DNA of 64,000 nt from Prevotellaceae bacterium (GCA_029219385.1 JAQXTH010000034.1:1-64000); one strand, 5' to 3'. Numbered from the stretch's first letter, positions 1 through 11,384 are shown. Notes: generated by a model not told the origin, from the letters alone. A program made the numbers and translations.

Positions 1-3000
1 GCTGCTCACGATTGAGAAGAAGAATGCGTCCTGACCGTGAGCTTCTGTTCCGGCAAATGCGGTGAGAGCGTGGGTCTTCTTCCAGCGTGCGCTTGCGTCA
101 TAAACGAAGTCTTCGTCATCTTCGCTGTAAACAACCTTGTCAGGACCCAAGCCACCGGGAAGTCTCACGTTACCCTCTACGGCAGTGATGTCGATAGAGT
201 TGCTCAGAGAGATGGTGAAAGGAATCTTGGTGAGGTCGTCGCTGCTGCCAATAGCGCAACTGATGATTGCATCTGTGTTATTATCCGGTTCAATAATTTC
301 AGAAGCCTCTACAACTTCTTCGCCCGGAAGTACAAACGAGGGAGCACCTGCACTGCTACCTGCAATGATATTGTAGACAGCCACAACGTCTGAAGAGTTG
401 ATTTCACCGTCACCGTTTACGTCGGCACCTTCACCGGCACCTTCGCCCGAAATAGCGTTGTAGATATAGACAACGTCTGAAGAGTTGATTTCGCCGTCAC
501 CGTTCACGTCACCGGTTTCACCACCCTCGGGCCAGTTAAGACCTTTCACTGTGAGGGTCATGGCAGTCTCGACACCTTCCACTTCACCCTGATAGAGCGT
601 TGCATCGATATAACCGGTATGGGCAGAGATTGAGGCCTCAGTATTGGTGATTTCCTTGCCGGTGAACCATGCTGCACCAAGAGGAATCTTTTCTGTGGTC
701 AAAAGACCCACAAGTCCGTTGGCGGGTTTCATCTCTTGTGCAATCTCCGTGGGAGTGGCAATCACGATGGTTGTTTCTTCAGAATCCTCAATTGTCGGGT
801 CGCCGGTCACGAGGATACAGGGTTCGCCTGCCGCAAACTCATTTTTCTCATACAACTCTATAGTAGTGATATCGGTCTCCTTGTCGAGAGTCATCTTCTT
901 GATAGCATAGGTCTTGGCATCTTCGTTGTTTTCTGCGATGTCGGCAAATGCGTAAGGCACGGCAAAGACATCAATGTTGTTAGTGTGGGTGGTGAGCGTT
1001 ATGCAGTCTACATAAGTATCATCTACCTCAACAATGTCCCAAGCAGAAGCAGTCTTGCCACCTGCGCTCCAACCTACAATTTCCTTGTTGGCAGTGGCAG
1101 CATGGAGCGAGTAGCCCGGATTGTCACCCTTGCGAGCGATGAGGCCCGGCTGTCCGCCATTGATATTGAGCTGATAGAGCACGGGGGTCTTGGATGTCTT
1201 CACACCCACCGAATATGTGGGATAGTCACCGATATAAAGTCCGGTGCCAAGGTTCTGCACATAGTATGTGAGCGAGTAGGTGTCGTCTTCAACAGGAATG
1301 AAGTGCCACATTGCCATAGGATTGTAACTGAGTTCTTCGCTTTCGTTGAGGTCCCAAGTGAGGGATTTGTCAGCACCATATTCCTTCACATATATCACTG
1401 CACCGTTGGTATAAAGGTCGGGATTATCGTTGCGCGACTCATCGAGACTTGAGATATAATACCACTTGTCGGCCTTTGGCAGATTGAGCGCGTAGAGGAA
1501 ATCGTGGCGAGCCTGTTTAAGCGCGTTGTAAGCATTATCTATAGCCTCTTTGTTGAGCGGGGTGGCGAATACACCTGCTTCGGTTGCAGTTTCTATTGCG
1601 TTAACGAAGTTGTCAACAATTCCCTGTTCGGGAGCCTGGCAGATAGATGTGCCTACCTCTATGCTCGAAGCAAGATTGGTGCAACTTGTGATGAGCGAAC
1701 GAAGAGAGGTTGTGTCGGCAAAAAGATTGTCTACAGCATCAAGAGCAGCCTGAAGATTGTCGATGTCAGCTTGAGTGGCAGTGTTGGCCTCAACAAGAGC
1801 GCGAGCATCGGCAACAGCCTGGAGAAGTTTGTCGGCTGCTTCTTTCATGCCGGCTATATAATAATATTGAGAAGTCTCCTTGTTGAGCACCACGGGATAG
1901 ATTTGGAACTCGGAAAGGTTGAAATAAGGATAGCCATTGAGATTGCGGCTCGGAGCGTTGGACTTTTCAATCACCTCGAAGCGAATGTAGCTTGCAGGTT
2001 CGGCAAGTTCTATGCCCGGTGTGAAGCATTCATAAACTTCCGAAGCAGTTTCAAGACCTGTCACAGTTTTGGCCAACTGCCATTTTGCGGTGCCGTTCCA
2101 CTGACCGGTGGTGTCGTTGGTCACATAAATATTGGCTGCAGTGGGGCGGTCGTAGTTGCCGTATGTTCCCTCGCGGCGGCGCAGATATATCTGGAAGGCC
2201 TTTTGAGGATTGTTTGAGATGTCGGCCTGGAGATAATGATATGTGCCGGGGTCGGCGGTAGCGTGATAGGTTGAATGCCAGAACGACTCGGGATCACCGT
2301 CGATAAGAGCATGGAAACTTAATCCCTCGGCAGGGTCTGAGGCATTAGAGGAAATCTGGCAGTCATCGGGGTCATCGTCGGTCACGTTGGTGAGAAGCGG
2401 TTGCTCAAGGTCGGTATTATAGACAAAGAGTTTGTTGTAGGCTATGTCGGCCGTGTTGCAAAGCGTCTTCAACTCAGCGGTGATGATGTTTTGTGCCTTC
2501 ACTGCATCGAGGCTGTCAATAAGGTTGGGATCGTTGATAGCCCTTACATACCATGTTGAAGAAGAGCCCTTGCCCGATGAGTTCCAAGTAACGAGTTTTC
2601 CACTCTTGCCCGAACCACCACCGTTGCTTTCCGGGTGATAGTGTTGGGTGCAGAATGTATTCCATATCTGCCACTGTCCACCACCGATAGCGTTAAACAC
2701 TTGTTTTTTATCGGGCTTGGTAGTGGTCTGAATAGCCTGCGAAGACTTATTTTCGTTAGGCGCACTCCAATAGCGGTCGGTATTATAGCTCTTCACATCA
2801 ACATAGCCGTCGGCATCCTTGGTAAGATAGAAAATAAACGCGGGATCGGTAGTGTTGAGAGCTTTCCACTGAATATAGTTGTTGGCATCGTTCATGAAGC
2901 AACCCATTTCAACCTTTTGAGAATTCATGAAGTCACTATATGCACTGACGATATAATAATATCCCTCGGTGATGTCTATATAGGCATTCTCTACCGCTTC

Positions 3001-3798
3001 TTTGGCGGCTTTAAGTTTTTCGGCATATTGTTTATATTCCTCATCAGAGAGTTCGCTTATTACTGCCCGGTTGGCCTCTTCGAGCGCGGTATTGTATGCA
3101 TCGGCCAACTCCTTGGGATAGAAGCCCGGGTCGGTGCCGGCAGTGAAATCGAGATTGAGGCTCGTATAATAATCAATAAGATCTTCAAGATCGCCAAGAG
3201 GATCGGAGGTTTCATAAACCTGATAGACATCCCAAGGGTTGGTGTCTTGATAACCCCACACCCAAATCTGCTCGGCAGCAAACCAGCCCCAGTTGCAAAG
3301 ATATGACCACGAGGGTTCACTTCCGTCTTCATAAGAGTAGCACATCACTACAGAAGTTGCATCAAAATTGCTTTGACCATTCCATGCAGCTGAAGAGTCT
3401 GCCGCACAATAAAAAGCAACATTGTAGGCACTGTCAGGCGTGCTCACAAGACGCACGTCACTGTTTGAAGCAGCCTGGCTACCTCTAAGACCATTTTTGC
3501 CCAGATATTTTCCCTGAGCCAACTGGCGCAAGAAGTAAGTAGGATCACCTGTGCGAAGATCCACCGGTCCTTCTTCCACTTCAAATACACAGTCTTCGGT
3601 AAAGACTGTTTGCAAAACGCCCGCTCCGATATAGCGATAACCATTGTTGGCATTGTCGGAAATGCCCTGAATGGCAATCGTATCGCCCGATTTAATCTCA
3701 TTGTATGCCTTGCGGCTGCCGAGATTGTAGCGTGCGTCAGCTTCATTACACAATGCACTGACAACAATCAGCGCAAAAAAGAGTAATAGCTTTTTCAT
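1..3798 (-). CDS. Secreted multidomain protein with F5/8 type C (discoidin)-like domain and two dockerin type I-like repeats; C-terminus runs off the left edge of the window
   Basis: Not in the supplied ORF track because no stop lies inside the window. Read by eye from ATG at 3798 (MKKLLLFFALIVVSALC signal peptide) in one frame to position 1. Contains ...FWHSTYHATADPGTYHYLQADIS... (F5/8C-like) and DVNGDGEINSSDVVYIYNAISG / DVNGDGEINSSDVVAVYNIIAG. Confidence 0.85.
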   Translation of the reverse strand, partial: MKKLLLFFALIVVSALCNEADARYNLGSRKAYNEIKSGDTIAIQGISDNANNGYRYIGAGVLQTVFTEDCVFEVEEGPVDLRTGDPTYFLRQLAQGKYLGKNGLRGSQAASNSDVRLVSTPDSAYNVAFYCAADSSAAWNGQSNFDATSVVMCYSYEDGSEPSWSYLCNWGWFAAEQIWVWGYQDTNPWDVYQVYETSDPLGDLEDLIDYYTSLNLDFTAGTDPGFYPKELADAYNTALEEANRAVISELSDEEYKQYAEKLKAAKEAVENAYIDITEGYYYIVSAYSDFMNSQKVEMGCFMNDANNYIQWKALNTTDPAFIFYLTKDADGYVDVKSYNTDRYWSAPNENKSSQAIQTTTKPDKKQVFNAIGGGQWQIWNTFCTQHYHPESNGGGSGKSGKLVTWNSSGKGSSSTWYVRAINDPNLIDSLDAVKAQNIITAELKTLCNTADIAYNKLFVYNTDLEQPLLTNVTDDDPDDCQISSNASDPAEGLSFHALIDGDPESFWHSTYHATADPGTYHYLQADISNNPQKAFQIYLRRREGTYGNYDRPTAANIYVTNDTTGQWNGTAKWQLAKTVTGLETASEVYECFTPGIELAEPASYIRFEVIEKSNAPSRNLNGYPYFNLSEFQIYPVVLNKETSQYYYIAGMKEAADKLLQAVADARALVEANTATQADIDNLQAALDAVDNLFADTTSLRSLITSCTNLASSIEVGTSICQAPEQGIVDNFVNAIETATEAGVFATPLNKEAIDNAYNALKQARHDFLYALNLPKADKWYYISSLDESRNDNPDLYTNGAVIYVKEYGADKSLTWDLNESEELSYNPMAMWHFIPVEDDTYSLTYYVQNLGTGLYIGDYPTYSVGVKTSKTPVLYQLNINGGQPGLIARKGDNPGYSLHAATANKEIVGWSAGGKTASAWDIVEVDDTYVDCITLTTHTNNIDVFAVPYAFADIAENNEDAKTYAIKKMTLDKETDITTIELYEKNEFAAGEPCILVTGDPTIEDSEETTIVIATPTEIAQEMKPANGLVGLLTTEKIPLGAAWFTGKEITNTEASISAHTGYIDATLYQGEVEGVETAMTLTVKGLNWPEGGETGDVNGDGEINSSDVVYIYNAISGEGAGEGADVNGDGEINSSDVVAVYNIIAGSSAGAPSFVLPGEEVVEASEIIEPDNNTDAIISCAIGSSDDLTKIPFTISLSNSIDITAVEGNVRLPGGLGPDKVVYSEDDEDFVYDASARWKKTHALTAFAGTEAHGQDAFFFSIVSS
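361..510 (-). repeat. Two tandem dockerin type I-like Ca-binding repeats within the CDS above
   Basis: Translated repeats DVNGDGEINSSDVVYIYNAISG and DVNGDGEINSSDVVAVYNIIAG are almost identical at protein level and highly similar in DNA. Confidence 0.8.
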
Positions 3799-3983
3799 AA
3801 TTTAAACGGTTTATAAAGTTTGTGTTAGTATATATATCGCTGCGAATTTATGATTATTTTTCTAATTTTCTACATACAATATGATAAATTCGGCTTTTTA
3901 AACATTTTTCTAATCATTTATTGCTCGCCACTCTCCGTTGCGCACTTTTATCATATAAAAACAATGTTATTGTACAAGCACAA

Positions 3984-4030
3984 AAAAAACCTTGAAACGA
4001 GCAGTAGATACTCCCGTTTCAAGGTTTTTT
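3984..4030. terminator. Bidirectional rho-independent terminator
   Basis: Perfect inverted repeat aaaaaaccttgaaacg ... cgtttcaaggtttttt with A/T-rich flanks. Confidence 0.8.
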
Positions 4031-4062
4031 GAGTTTGTGAAAAACTCACAACCATGTATCAA

Positions 4063-4593
4063 TTATTCTTCGTTGTCGGCTTCAAACTCGTCTAAGTCGT
4101 TATCATCGTTTGTGGAGGGGTTGGGCTCATTCCACGAAGCTTGTTTCACGAGTGTCCACTCGCCTTTGAGGTTTGGCACGCGAGCATAACTGCCACCAAT
4201 GGGGTGGCACTCCAAATTGAGGTCTTCGTCGCTGTCAAAACTGTCAACCACGTTGCCCTCGGCATCTTCCAACTCTATGATAATGGCTTTCTTGTAAGGG
4301 ATATGGGCTTTAAGGTCTTCCGTGTTGATTGTGTATATCTCACCGGGAGCAATAACAATATCGGGAAATTCATAGACCTTCTTCTCCAAGCCCTCGACAT
4401 CCATTTTGCGCACCTTGTAGCCTTTGAGGTTTACAGGCGCATTGGAAGTGTTGCCAACTTCTATCCATTCGAGAGCGTCGTTATCTTTGCCACAAATCTC
4501 ATTTAACACCACGCCACCCTTTGGCGACACATCGCAACCTGCAAGCAAGACCATGCCAAACATCGCAATTATCGAAAAACAAAAACTCTTCAT
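4063..4593 (-). CDS. Lamin tail domain (LTD)-containing lipoprotein
   Basis: Lipobox MVLLAGC; LTD-like VVLNEICGKDNDALEWIEVGNTSNAPVNLKGYKV. Confidence 0.75.
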   Translation of the reverse strand: MKSFCFSIIAMFGMVLLAGCDVSPKGGVVLNEICGKDNDALEWIEVGNTSNAPVNLKGYKVRKMDVEGLEKKVYEFPDIVIAPGEIYTINTEDLKAHIPYKKAIIIELEDAEGNVVDSFDSDEDLNLECHPIGGSYARVPNLKGEWTLVKQASWNEPNPSTNDDNDLDEFEADNEE

Positions 4594-4608
4594 AACATTA
4601 GCTTTTAT

Positions 4609-6909
4609 TTATTTCACTATCAATATCTTTGCCACAATACCATTCTTACCCTCGGCATCAGAGCCTATCACGTAATAAATGCCCGTTGCCACACGCTTGC
4701 CTTGACTGTCGCGGCCATTCCAAGTGAAAGTTCCACCCAGCGATGTGCCCTGCGCCACCACCTGACCCGAAACTGTGGTAATCTTCACATCTGAGTCAGA
4801 CGTGAAACCCGTGACACGAATCCTGCCCGTATATTCAGGTCTCACAGGATTGGGAAACACTTTTATGTTGTTCTCATTGAGTGTTTCGGCCGGAGTGGTG
4901 GCATCGCCACGATAAGAGAGCAATCCGAGGTCGGTGCCTATCATCACAAGTCCGTTGTCGGAATTTATGGCAAGCGAGAGAATGCAGTCTGAAATCAAGG
5001 GAGAGTTTTCCGTGGTATAGTGGGCGATAATCTCCAAACCATCGGCCGAGACAAGATAGAGGCCGTTGTTTGTGGTGCCAATCCACTTGCGATTTGCCCC
5101 ATCGACCACAATACATTTCACAGGAACTCCGTCGAGCAAGTAATCGGCATAATTGGTGCCGTCGTTGCGCGGAATAACAGGCTGGCGAAACACCACCGAG
5201 CCTGAAAATATCTTAGAGGGGTCTTCGAGCACAAAAACACCCTGGTCGGTGCCTATCCACAATTGTCCATTTTGGTCGAAAACGGCAGTATAGAGCAGAC
5301 TAATGGTGGCCGTGGTTCCGTTTTGGTTTGTGAATGTCTTGCAGAAAACAAACTTGTCGTCAGCCTTATTGTCAAGAGTTCCGTTATAATCAAGACAAGC
5401 AATGCCTGCGCTAAACGTGCCGGCCCAACGACGGTGTGTCATCCAAACGCAACCATTTTTTTCGAACACAAAATTGTCAAACGTGGGATAGCCGTCGATC
5501 TCATCAAAATAAAACCCTTTCCACTGCATATCGGGAGTAAGCACCCTCACAATGGTGTCTACCTGATTGTTGAACATCCACAGATTGCCCTTTTCGTCAT
5601 ACTTGGCTCCACAAACTCTGTTATAGCGCAGATAGTTGGTAGAATTGGGCAAAATACTTTTCAGAGGCGAGTTGTCGCAATTAAAGAGTTTGTGGAAACG
5701 ATAATTCCTAAATTCATACAGTCCGCCCTCAGACGAAGAAGCAAAATGGTGTGTGGGGTCTTGGGGGTCTTGAGCCACAGAGGTGACGTTAAGGAAGTTG
5801 ATGCCCGTCTTTATCTTAATGCTGTCTTCACTAAAGTTAATCCAATGTCCGTCTTCAAAAGCCATCACGGTGCCCTCGTATGATGTCTTGCCCGAATAGG
5901 CCAGCGCACCACCTGCCACAAGCAGTCGACCCGACGGTGTGAAACTTATTTCAGAGAAATAATTCCTTATGGGGCTGTCGGGAATAATGGGGTTACTCAC
6001 AGCCTTGAGGGTATCGCTATCTATCGTGAAAGCCTGCAAGCCATTGTTGTTGCGCGAAGCCCACAAACGTGTTCCTTCGCTACACAATGCGACAAAATCA
6101 TTGGCAATATCATATACAGTTGCTTGATCGTCGGCATCAACAAATGCAATCTTCGTCTTGCTCTGCAACACGAGTTTGTCGCCGTATGGATTGAAAGAAG
6201 AAAACGTTCCTTTGCACTTGAGAGAAATATTCAGCGTCTCAGTATCAAACGAATAAAGGCCGTCTCCATACATTGCATAATAGCGATTGTTAAAAGGAAT
6301 AAAATACTGTGGTTTTGAACTGCTTTTAAGCGTCCAGTTTGAACGGTCGAGCAGATTCTTGGTTCTATCGCCCACCATTATTCCATCGGTCACTCTCAAA
6401 ACAAAACGGTCGCCGTCGGTCACGGCGGCACGCACCATTGTGCCTATTTCATAAGCGTTTACAAACTCTGCCTTCTTCAGGTTTATCACCACCAGACCAA
6501 AATTGGTAGAGAGCAAAGCCTCGCTGTCTACTATGGTAAGATTATTGATTGTCTTGTCGGCAAACGACGAGTTCTTGTATTGGGGAATATTGATGATGCT
6601 GTCGTTGACACTGACAATATCAATGTTATAGTCCTCGTAGACCAAAACTATCTCTGCAAGTTCCTCGCAAAAGACAGCGTGAGTGATGTTTGTGCCGCTC
6701 AATCCGGAAAACTTGGAATAGGTCTTCACCGTTGTGTCACCCGGCTTGTATGAAAACAAAGCTCCCCCCGCAACAGCATAGATTTTGTCGCCCACAGGAA
6801 AACTGTATGTCACATTATGGTATGAAAGATAAAACTTCCAATCATTATCGACCGACCATATCGGCATTGCCATCAATAGAGAGGCAACCACACAGAGTAG
6901 TTTACGCAT
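4609..6909 (-). CDS. porZ: PorZ-like type IX secretion system beta-propeller protein with C-terminal sorting-like domain
   Basis: 766 aa; N-terminal signal and DWKFYLSYHNVTYSFPVGDKIYAVAGGALFSY; repeated propeller blades (LWIGTDQGVF, KWIGTTNNGLY); C-terminus VFPNPVRPEYTGRIRVTGF...GIYYVIGSDAEGKNGIVAKILIVK. Confidence 0.75.
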   Translation of the reverse strand: MRKLLCVVASLLMAMPIWSVDNDWKFYLSYHNVTYSFPVGDKIYAVAGGALFSYKPGDTTVKTYSKFSGLSGTNITHAVFCEELAEIVLVYEDYNIDIVSVNDSIINIPQYKNSSFADKTINNLTIVDSEALLSTNFGLVVINLKKAEFVNAYEIGTMVRAAVTDGDRFVLRVTDGIMVGDRTKNLLDRSNWTLKSSSKPQYFIPFNNRYYAMYGDGLYSFDTETLNISLKCKGTFSSFNPYGDKLVLQSKTKIAFVDADDQATVYDIANDFVALCSEGTRLWASRNNNGLQAFTIDSDTLKAVSNPIIPDSPIRNYFSEISFTPSGRLLVAGGALAYSGKTSYEGTVMAFEDGHWINFSEDSIKIKTGINFLNVTSVAQDPQDPTHHFASSSEGGLYEFRNYRFHKLFNCDNSPLKSILPNSTNYLRYNRVCGAKYDEKGNLWMFNNQVDTIVRVLTPDMQWKGFYFDEIDGYPTFDNFVFEKNGCVWMTHRRWAGTFSAGIACLDYNGTLDNKADDKFVFCKTFTNQNGTTATISLLYTAVFDQNGQLWIGTDQGVFVLEDPSKIFSGSVVFRQPVIPRNDGTNYADYLLDGVPVKCIVVDGANRKWIGTTNNGLYLVSADGLEIIAHYTTENSPLISDCILSLAINSDNGLVMIGTDLGLLSYRGDATTPAETLNENNIKVFPNPVRPEYTGRIRVTGFTSDSDVKITTVSGQVVAQGTSLGGTFTWNGRDSQGKRVATGIYYVIGSDAEGKNGIVAKILIVK

Positions 6910-6929
6910 TGTTGTCTGATTGTAAATAA

Positions 6930-7508
6930 TTATAGAGAATTAAGATATTCCATAAGTTTGTTGACGGCTCGCGCCCTATGGCTGATAGTGTTTTTAAACT
7001 CCTCGCCCAGTTGGGCAAAGGTCTTGCCGGTTTCTTCGGGAATGAAGACTGGGTCATAGCCAAAGCCTCTGTCGCCCAAAGGTTCTTCAGATATATATCC
7101 GTCCACACGGCCGCTGAACAAATGCTCCTCGCCATCTCTGATAAAGGCAATGGCAGTGCGGAAACATGCTTTGCGATTAGTCTTGCCTTTCATCTCGGCA
7201 AGCAGCTTGCGCATATTGGCCGAAGTGTCGTGGCCGTCGGTTGCATAGCGAGCGGTATGCACTCCCGGAGCACCACCCAATGCTTCAACCTCAAGCCCCG
7301 TGTCGTCGGCAAAACAATCGTAGCCATAATTCTCATAGACATAGCGTGCCTTGATGAGGGCATTACCTTCGAGCGTGTCGGCAGTTTCAGCAATATCAAC
7401 ATAACACCCTATGTCGGCAAGGCTCAAAACCTCGGCCTTTTCTTTGAGAATGTCTCTTATCTCTCGCAATTTATGCTCGTTGTTGGTTGCAAAAACTATT
7501 TTTTTCAT
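6930..7508 (-). CDS. rdgB: Non-canonical purine NTP pyrophosphatase (RdgB/HAM1 family)
   Basis: [60 protein letters not shown] track begins at 7529; ATG at 7508 fits the family better. Confidence 0.93.
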   Translation of the reverse strand: MKKIVFATNNEHKLREIRDILKEKAEVLSLADIGCYVDIAETADTLEGNALIKARYVYENYGYDCFADDTGLEVEALGGAPGVHTARYATDGHDTSANMRKLLAEMKGKTNRKACFRTAIAFIRDGEEHLFSGRVDGYISEEPLGDRGFGYDPVFIPEETGKTFAQLGEEFKNTISHRARAVNKLMEYLNSL

Positions 7509-7544
7509 CGTTTTATAGTTTCTTTTCAAATTCCACGCTTCGTC

Positions 7545-8441
7545 TTATTTTCCTTTTATGCGATCAAAGCCGTTGCCAAACACGCCCACCACCTTGCTTT
7601 GAGAAACAAAGGCATTGGGATCGGCCTCCTTTATCACACGAAATATGAAAGGACTCTCGCGACGACGCGCCAACACGATGAGCACCTTGCGCTCTTCCTT
7701 GGTGTACCACCCTATGCCATTGACAATCGTCACACCACGCCCCGTAGAGGCTATCTCACGCGCTATCTCATCATATTTCTCGGAGAAAATAAAGAACTGC
7801 ACTGACTGACGGCGGTTGTTGACAACATAATCGAGCGTTACGGTAGTGATTATCAATGTGACATAACTGTAGATGAGCAGATTGATATCATGGAAAATCA
7901 AATAGCTGGTCGAAATGATACACACATCGGTGCATAGTATTATCTGACCGAGGCTCACATCGCGAAACTTGTTTACCACTGCTGCAATAATGTCTGTGCC
8001 ACCCGTCGAGCCGCTGTTAATGAACACAATGGCAAGACCAATGCCTTCAAACGCGGCACCAATCAAACACGACATAAACATATTGTCGAGCAATGGCACA
8101 AACTTGCCCACCTCGTTGATTGGAGCAAACACCTGCAAGAGTGCCATGAAACTACCAAGGCTGATTACGCCGCAAATTGTGTTCATCAAAAACTTAAATC
8201 CCAAAAACTTCAGTGCCACCATGAGCAATATCACGTTGAACGCCCAATAGGTGTATTGCACAGGTATCGCGGTGGCATAGAAAACCAACGCTGCCGCTCC
8301 CGCCGTGCCACCCGGCACAAGATGGTAGGGCAACTGGAAAAACACATATCCGCAAGCATAAATCAGAGTGCCGAGCATTATAAACAAGAAGTCGTGGATA
8401 ACATTCTTGAAGTTAAACTTAATGATGTTATAGTGTAGCAT
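7545..8441 (-). CDS. YitT family (DUF2179-type C-terminus) membrane protein
   Basis: Multiple TM segments, GGTAGAAALVFYAT, GSTGGTDIIAAVVNKF, C-terminal domain with RVIKEADPNAFVSQSKVVGVFGNGF. Confidence 0.85.
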   Translation of the reverse strand: MLHYNIIKFNFKNVIHDFLFIMLGTLIYACGYVFFQLPYHLVPGGTAGAAALVFYATAIPVQYTYWAFNVILLMVALKFLGFKFLMNTICGVISLGSFMALLQVFAPINEVGKFVPLLDNMFMSCLIGAAFEGIGLAIVFINSGSTGGTDIIAAVVNKFRDVSLGQIILCTDVCIISTSYLIFHDINLLIYSYVTLIITTVTLDYVVNNRRQSVQFFIFSEKYDEIAREIASTGRGVTIVNGIGWYTKEERKVLIVLARRRESPFIFRVIKEADPNAFVSQSKVVGVFGNGFDRIKGK

Positions 8442-8480
8442 CTTAAATAGTATTATTGTTTTGCGTTTATAGACTACATC

Positions 8481-11318
8481 TTATTTTACCACGATGTTCA
8501 CAATGCGATGAGGCACAACAATTATCTTGACCACCTGCTTTCCCTCCACATATTTGGCAGTCAACTCTGAAGCCATCACAGTCTTTTCTATGTCTTCTTT
8601 TGAGGCATCGGCGGCAAACTGCATGGTGAAGCGTGTCTTGCCGTTAAAGGAAATGCTGAGCGTCTCGGTGTCTTGTTTAAGATATTTTTCGTCTGCCTCG
8701 GGCCATGGAGCATCACAGACAGTGGTGTTGTGGCCCAATGTTTCCCAAAGTTCCTCACTGATATGAGGAGCAAACGGTGAGAGCAGTTTCACAAGCGACT
8801 CAAGCACTTCGCGCGATGTGCATTTCTGTTTTGCCAGCTCACCCACGCATATCATAAAGGCACTTATGGCGGTGTTGTAAGAATATATCTCAATGTCACG
8901 GCTCACTTTCTGTATCAACTTGTTTATGCTCTTGAGGCTGTCGTCAGAGGCATTGTCATCACTTACAAGGAATTGTCCGTCGCGGCCATAGAAGAGACCC
9001 CAAACCTTGCGCAAGAAACGCGAGCAACCGTCAATACCGTTGCTATCCCATGGTTTAGACTGATTGATTGGACCGAGGAACATTTCATAGAGACGCAACG
9101 TGTCGGCACCATAGTTTTCAACAATACTGTCGGGGTTAACCACATTATACATGCTCTTCGACATCTTTTCGATTGCCCAACCACAGATATACTTGCCGTC
9201 TTCCAACACAAATTGAGCGTCGGCATACTCCGGTCTCCACGCCTTGAAGGCCTCAATGTCGAGACGATCGTTGCTCACAATATTCACATCTACGTGTATC
9301 TCGGTGGTTTCGTATTGATCTTTCAGTCCGAGCGACACGAAAGTGTTGGTATCTTTAATGCGGTAAACAAAGTTTGAGCGTCCCTGAATCATGCCTTGGT
9401 TTACAAGTTTCTTAAACGGTTCTTCGCAGCAACTGTAACCATAGTCGTGGAGGAACTTGTTCCAGAAACGGCTATAAATAAGGTGGCCGGTGGCATGTTC
9501 CGACCCACCGATATAGAGGTCTACGCTCTGCCAATATTCGTCTACTTGCTTGTCTACGAGAGCCTTGTCGTTGTGAGGATCCATATAGCGCAGATAATAA
9601 GCCGACGAACCGGCAAAGCCGGGCATTGTGTTAAGCTCAAGTGGGAAAACGGTCTTGTTGTCAATCAAAGCCTTGTCGACAACCTGATGGTTTTGCTCAT
9701 CCCATGCCCATATACGAGCATTGCCAAGAGGCGGTTCGCCCGTCTCGGTGGGGAGGAAATTCTCAACTTTGGGCAACTTGACGGGCAAACATTCCGAAGG
9801 TATCATTTGGGGAATACCATTTTTATAATAAACAGGGAAAGGCTCGCCCCAATAACGCTGACGGCTGAAAATTGCATCGCGCAAACGATAGTTCACTTTC
9901 ACGCGACCAAGATTGTGTTCCTTCACATACACTTTTGTGGCGGCAATGGCCTCTTTCACCGTGAGTCCGTTGAGCGAAAAATCTATATATGGTTTTACAT
10001 CGGCACGAGGGGAGTTGGTCACAATACCTTCTTTGGCATCATAACTCTCTTCGCTCACATCGGCTCCCTCAATCAATGGCACAATAGGCAACCCGAAGTG
10101 TTTGGCAAAAGCATAGTCGCGACTATCGTGGGCAGGCACCGCCATGATCGCACCCGTGCCATAGCCTGCCAAAACATACTCACTAATCCAAATAGGATTT
10201 TTCTCGCCCGTGAAAGGATTGATGGCATACGAACCGCTGAAAACACCCGTCACCTTGTGGTCTATCTGGCGTTCACGCTCGGTGCGACCTTTCACATAAT
10301 CGAGATACTTTCCGACCTCAGCTTTTTGGGCTTGGGTAGTCACCTTGTCAACAAGCTCACTCTCGGGCGCAAGCACCATAAAGGTGACACCAAACATTGT
10401 GTCGGCACGGGTAGTAAAAATCGTGAACGTCACATCTGAGTCTGCCACACGAAACTCCACCTCGGTTCCCTCCGAACGGCCTATCCAATTGCGTTGTGTC
10501 TCTTTTATAGAGTCACTCCAATCGATAGTGTCGAGGCCGTCAAGCAAACGCTGTGCGTATGCACTGACCCTCAGACACCACTGGCGCATCTTCTTTTGCT
10601 CCACTGGATAACCGCCCCTCACGCTCACTCCGTCGACCACCTCATCGTTGGCCAACACCGTGCCAAGTTCCGGACACCAATTCACCATCGTCTCACCCAA
10701 GAAAGCAATGCGATAGTTCATCAAAACATCGCTCTTCTCCTTTTCGCTCATGGTCTGCCATTGGGCAGCGGTAAACGAAAGTTCCTCGGAGCAGGCAACG
10801 TCAAGTCCCTCGGTGCCTTGAGCCTCAAAATGGGCCACGAGCTTCTCTATGGGCTGTGCCTTTTGACATTTATTACAGAAAAAAGACTCAAACATTTTCT
10901 GAAATGCCCACTGTGTCCAGCGATAGTAGTCGGGTGTGCAGGTGCGCACCTCACGATCCCAGTCAAACGAGAAGCCAATCTTGTCTAACTGTCCGCGATA
11001 GCGGTCTATATTCTGAAAAGTGGTTTTCTCGGGATGCTGACCAGTCTGAATGGCATATTGCTCGGCAGGAAGACCGTAGGCATCATAGCCCATGGGGTTT
11101 AACACGTTGAAACCCTTCTGGCGTTTATAGCGCGCATAAATATCAGCGGCTATATATCCCAACGGATGCCCCACATGCAGTCCCGCCCCACTGGGATAGG
11201 GAAACATATTGAGCACATAATACTTCGGTTTGCTTTTGTCTTCGACAACATGATATGTTTTTTGTTGTTGCCAACGCTGTTGCCATTTCTTTTCAATCTC
11301 GTTAAAATTGTAATCCAT
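8481..11318 (-). CDS. leuS: Leucine--tRNA ligase
   Basis: [34 protein letters not shown] (HIGH), [13 protein letters not shown] (KMSKS), editing domain. Start set to ATG 11318; the track start at 11387 lies within a TAACTTTG -7-like element. Confidence 0.96.
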   Translation of the reverse strand: MDYNFNEIEKKWQQRWQQQKTYHVVEDKSKPKYYVLNMFPYPSGAGLHVGHPLGYIAADIYARYKRQKGFNVLNPMGYDAYGLPAEQYAIQTGQHPEKTTFQNIDRYRGQLDKIGFSFDWDREVRTCTPDYYRWTQWAFQKMFESFFCNKCQKAQPIEKLVAHFEAQGTEGLDVACSEELSFTAAQWQTMSEKEKSDVLMNYRIAFLGETMVNWCPELGTVLANDEVVDGVSVRGGYPVEQKKMRQWCLRVSAYAQRLLDGLDTIDWSDSIKETQRNWIGRSEGTEVEFRVADSDVTFTIFTTRADTMFGVTFMVLAPESELVDKVTTQAQKAEVGKYLDYVKGRTERERQIDHKVTGVFSGSYAINPFTGEKNPIWISEYVLAGYGTGAIMAVPAHDSRDYAFAKHFGLPIVPLIEGADVSEESYDAKEGIVTNSPRADVKPYIDFSLNGLTVKEAIAATKVYVKEHNLGRVKVNYRLRDAIFSRQRYWGEPFPVYYKNGIPQMIPSECLPVKLPKVENFLPTETGEPPLGNARIWAWDEQNHQVVDKALIDNKTVFPLELNTMPGFAGSSAYYLRYMDPHNDKALVDKQVDEYWQSVDLYIGGSEHATGHLIYSRFWNKFLHDYGYSCCEEPFKKLVNQGMIQGRSNFVYRIKDTNTFVSLGLKDQYETTEIHVDVNIVSNDRLDIEAFKAWRPEYADAQFVLEDGKYICGWAIEKMSKSMYNVVNPDSIVENYGADTLRLYEMFLGPINQSKPWDSNGIDGCSRFLRKVWGLFYGRDGQFLVSDDNASDDSLKSINKLIQKVSRDIEIYSYNTAISAFMICVGELAKQKCTSREVLESLVKLLSPFAPHISEELWETLGHNTTVCDAPWPEADEKYLKQDTETLSISFNGKTRFTMQFAADASKEDIEKTVMASELTAKYVEGKQVVKIIVVPHRIVNIVVK

Positions 11319-11384
11319 TATACTTTTTTTGTTTATAATTCGTTGTATAGCAACCATATCTGCACTATATGGCATTATAATTTG

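Noticed and set aside
736-3306. Plus-strand ORFs 736-1452, 1504-2217 and 2635-3306 (223-238 aa)
   Set aside because: Antisense to the continuous minus-strand dockerin/F5-8C CDS; translations are low-complexity-like with no recognisable motif or signal.
9396-10439. Plus-strand 347-aa ORF
   Set aside because: Fully antisense to leuS; typical shadow ORF of a strongly biased coding sequence.
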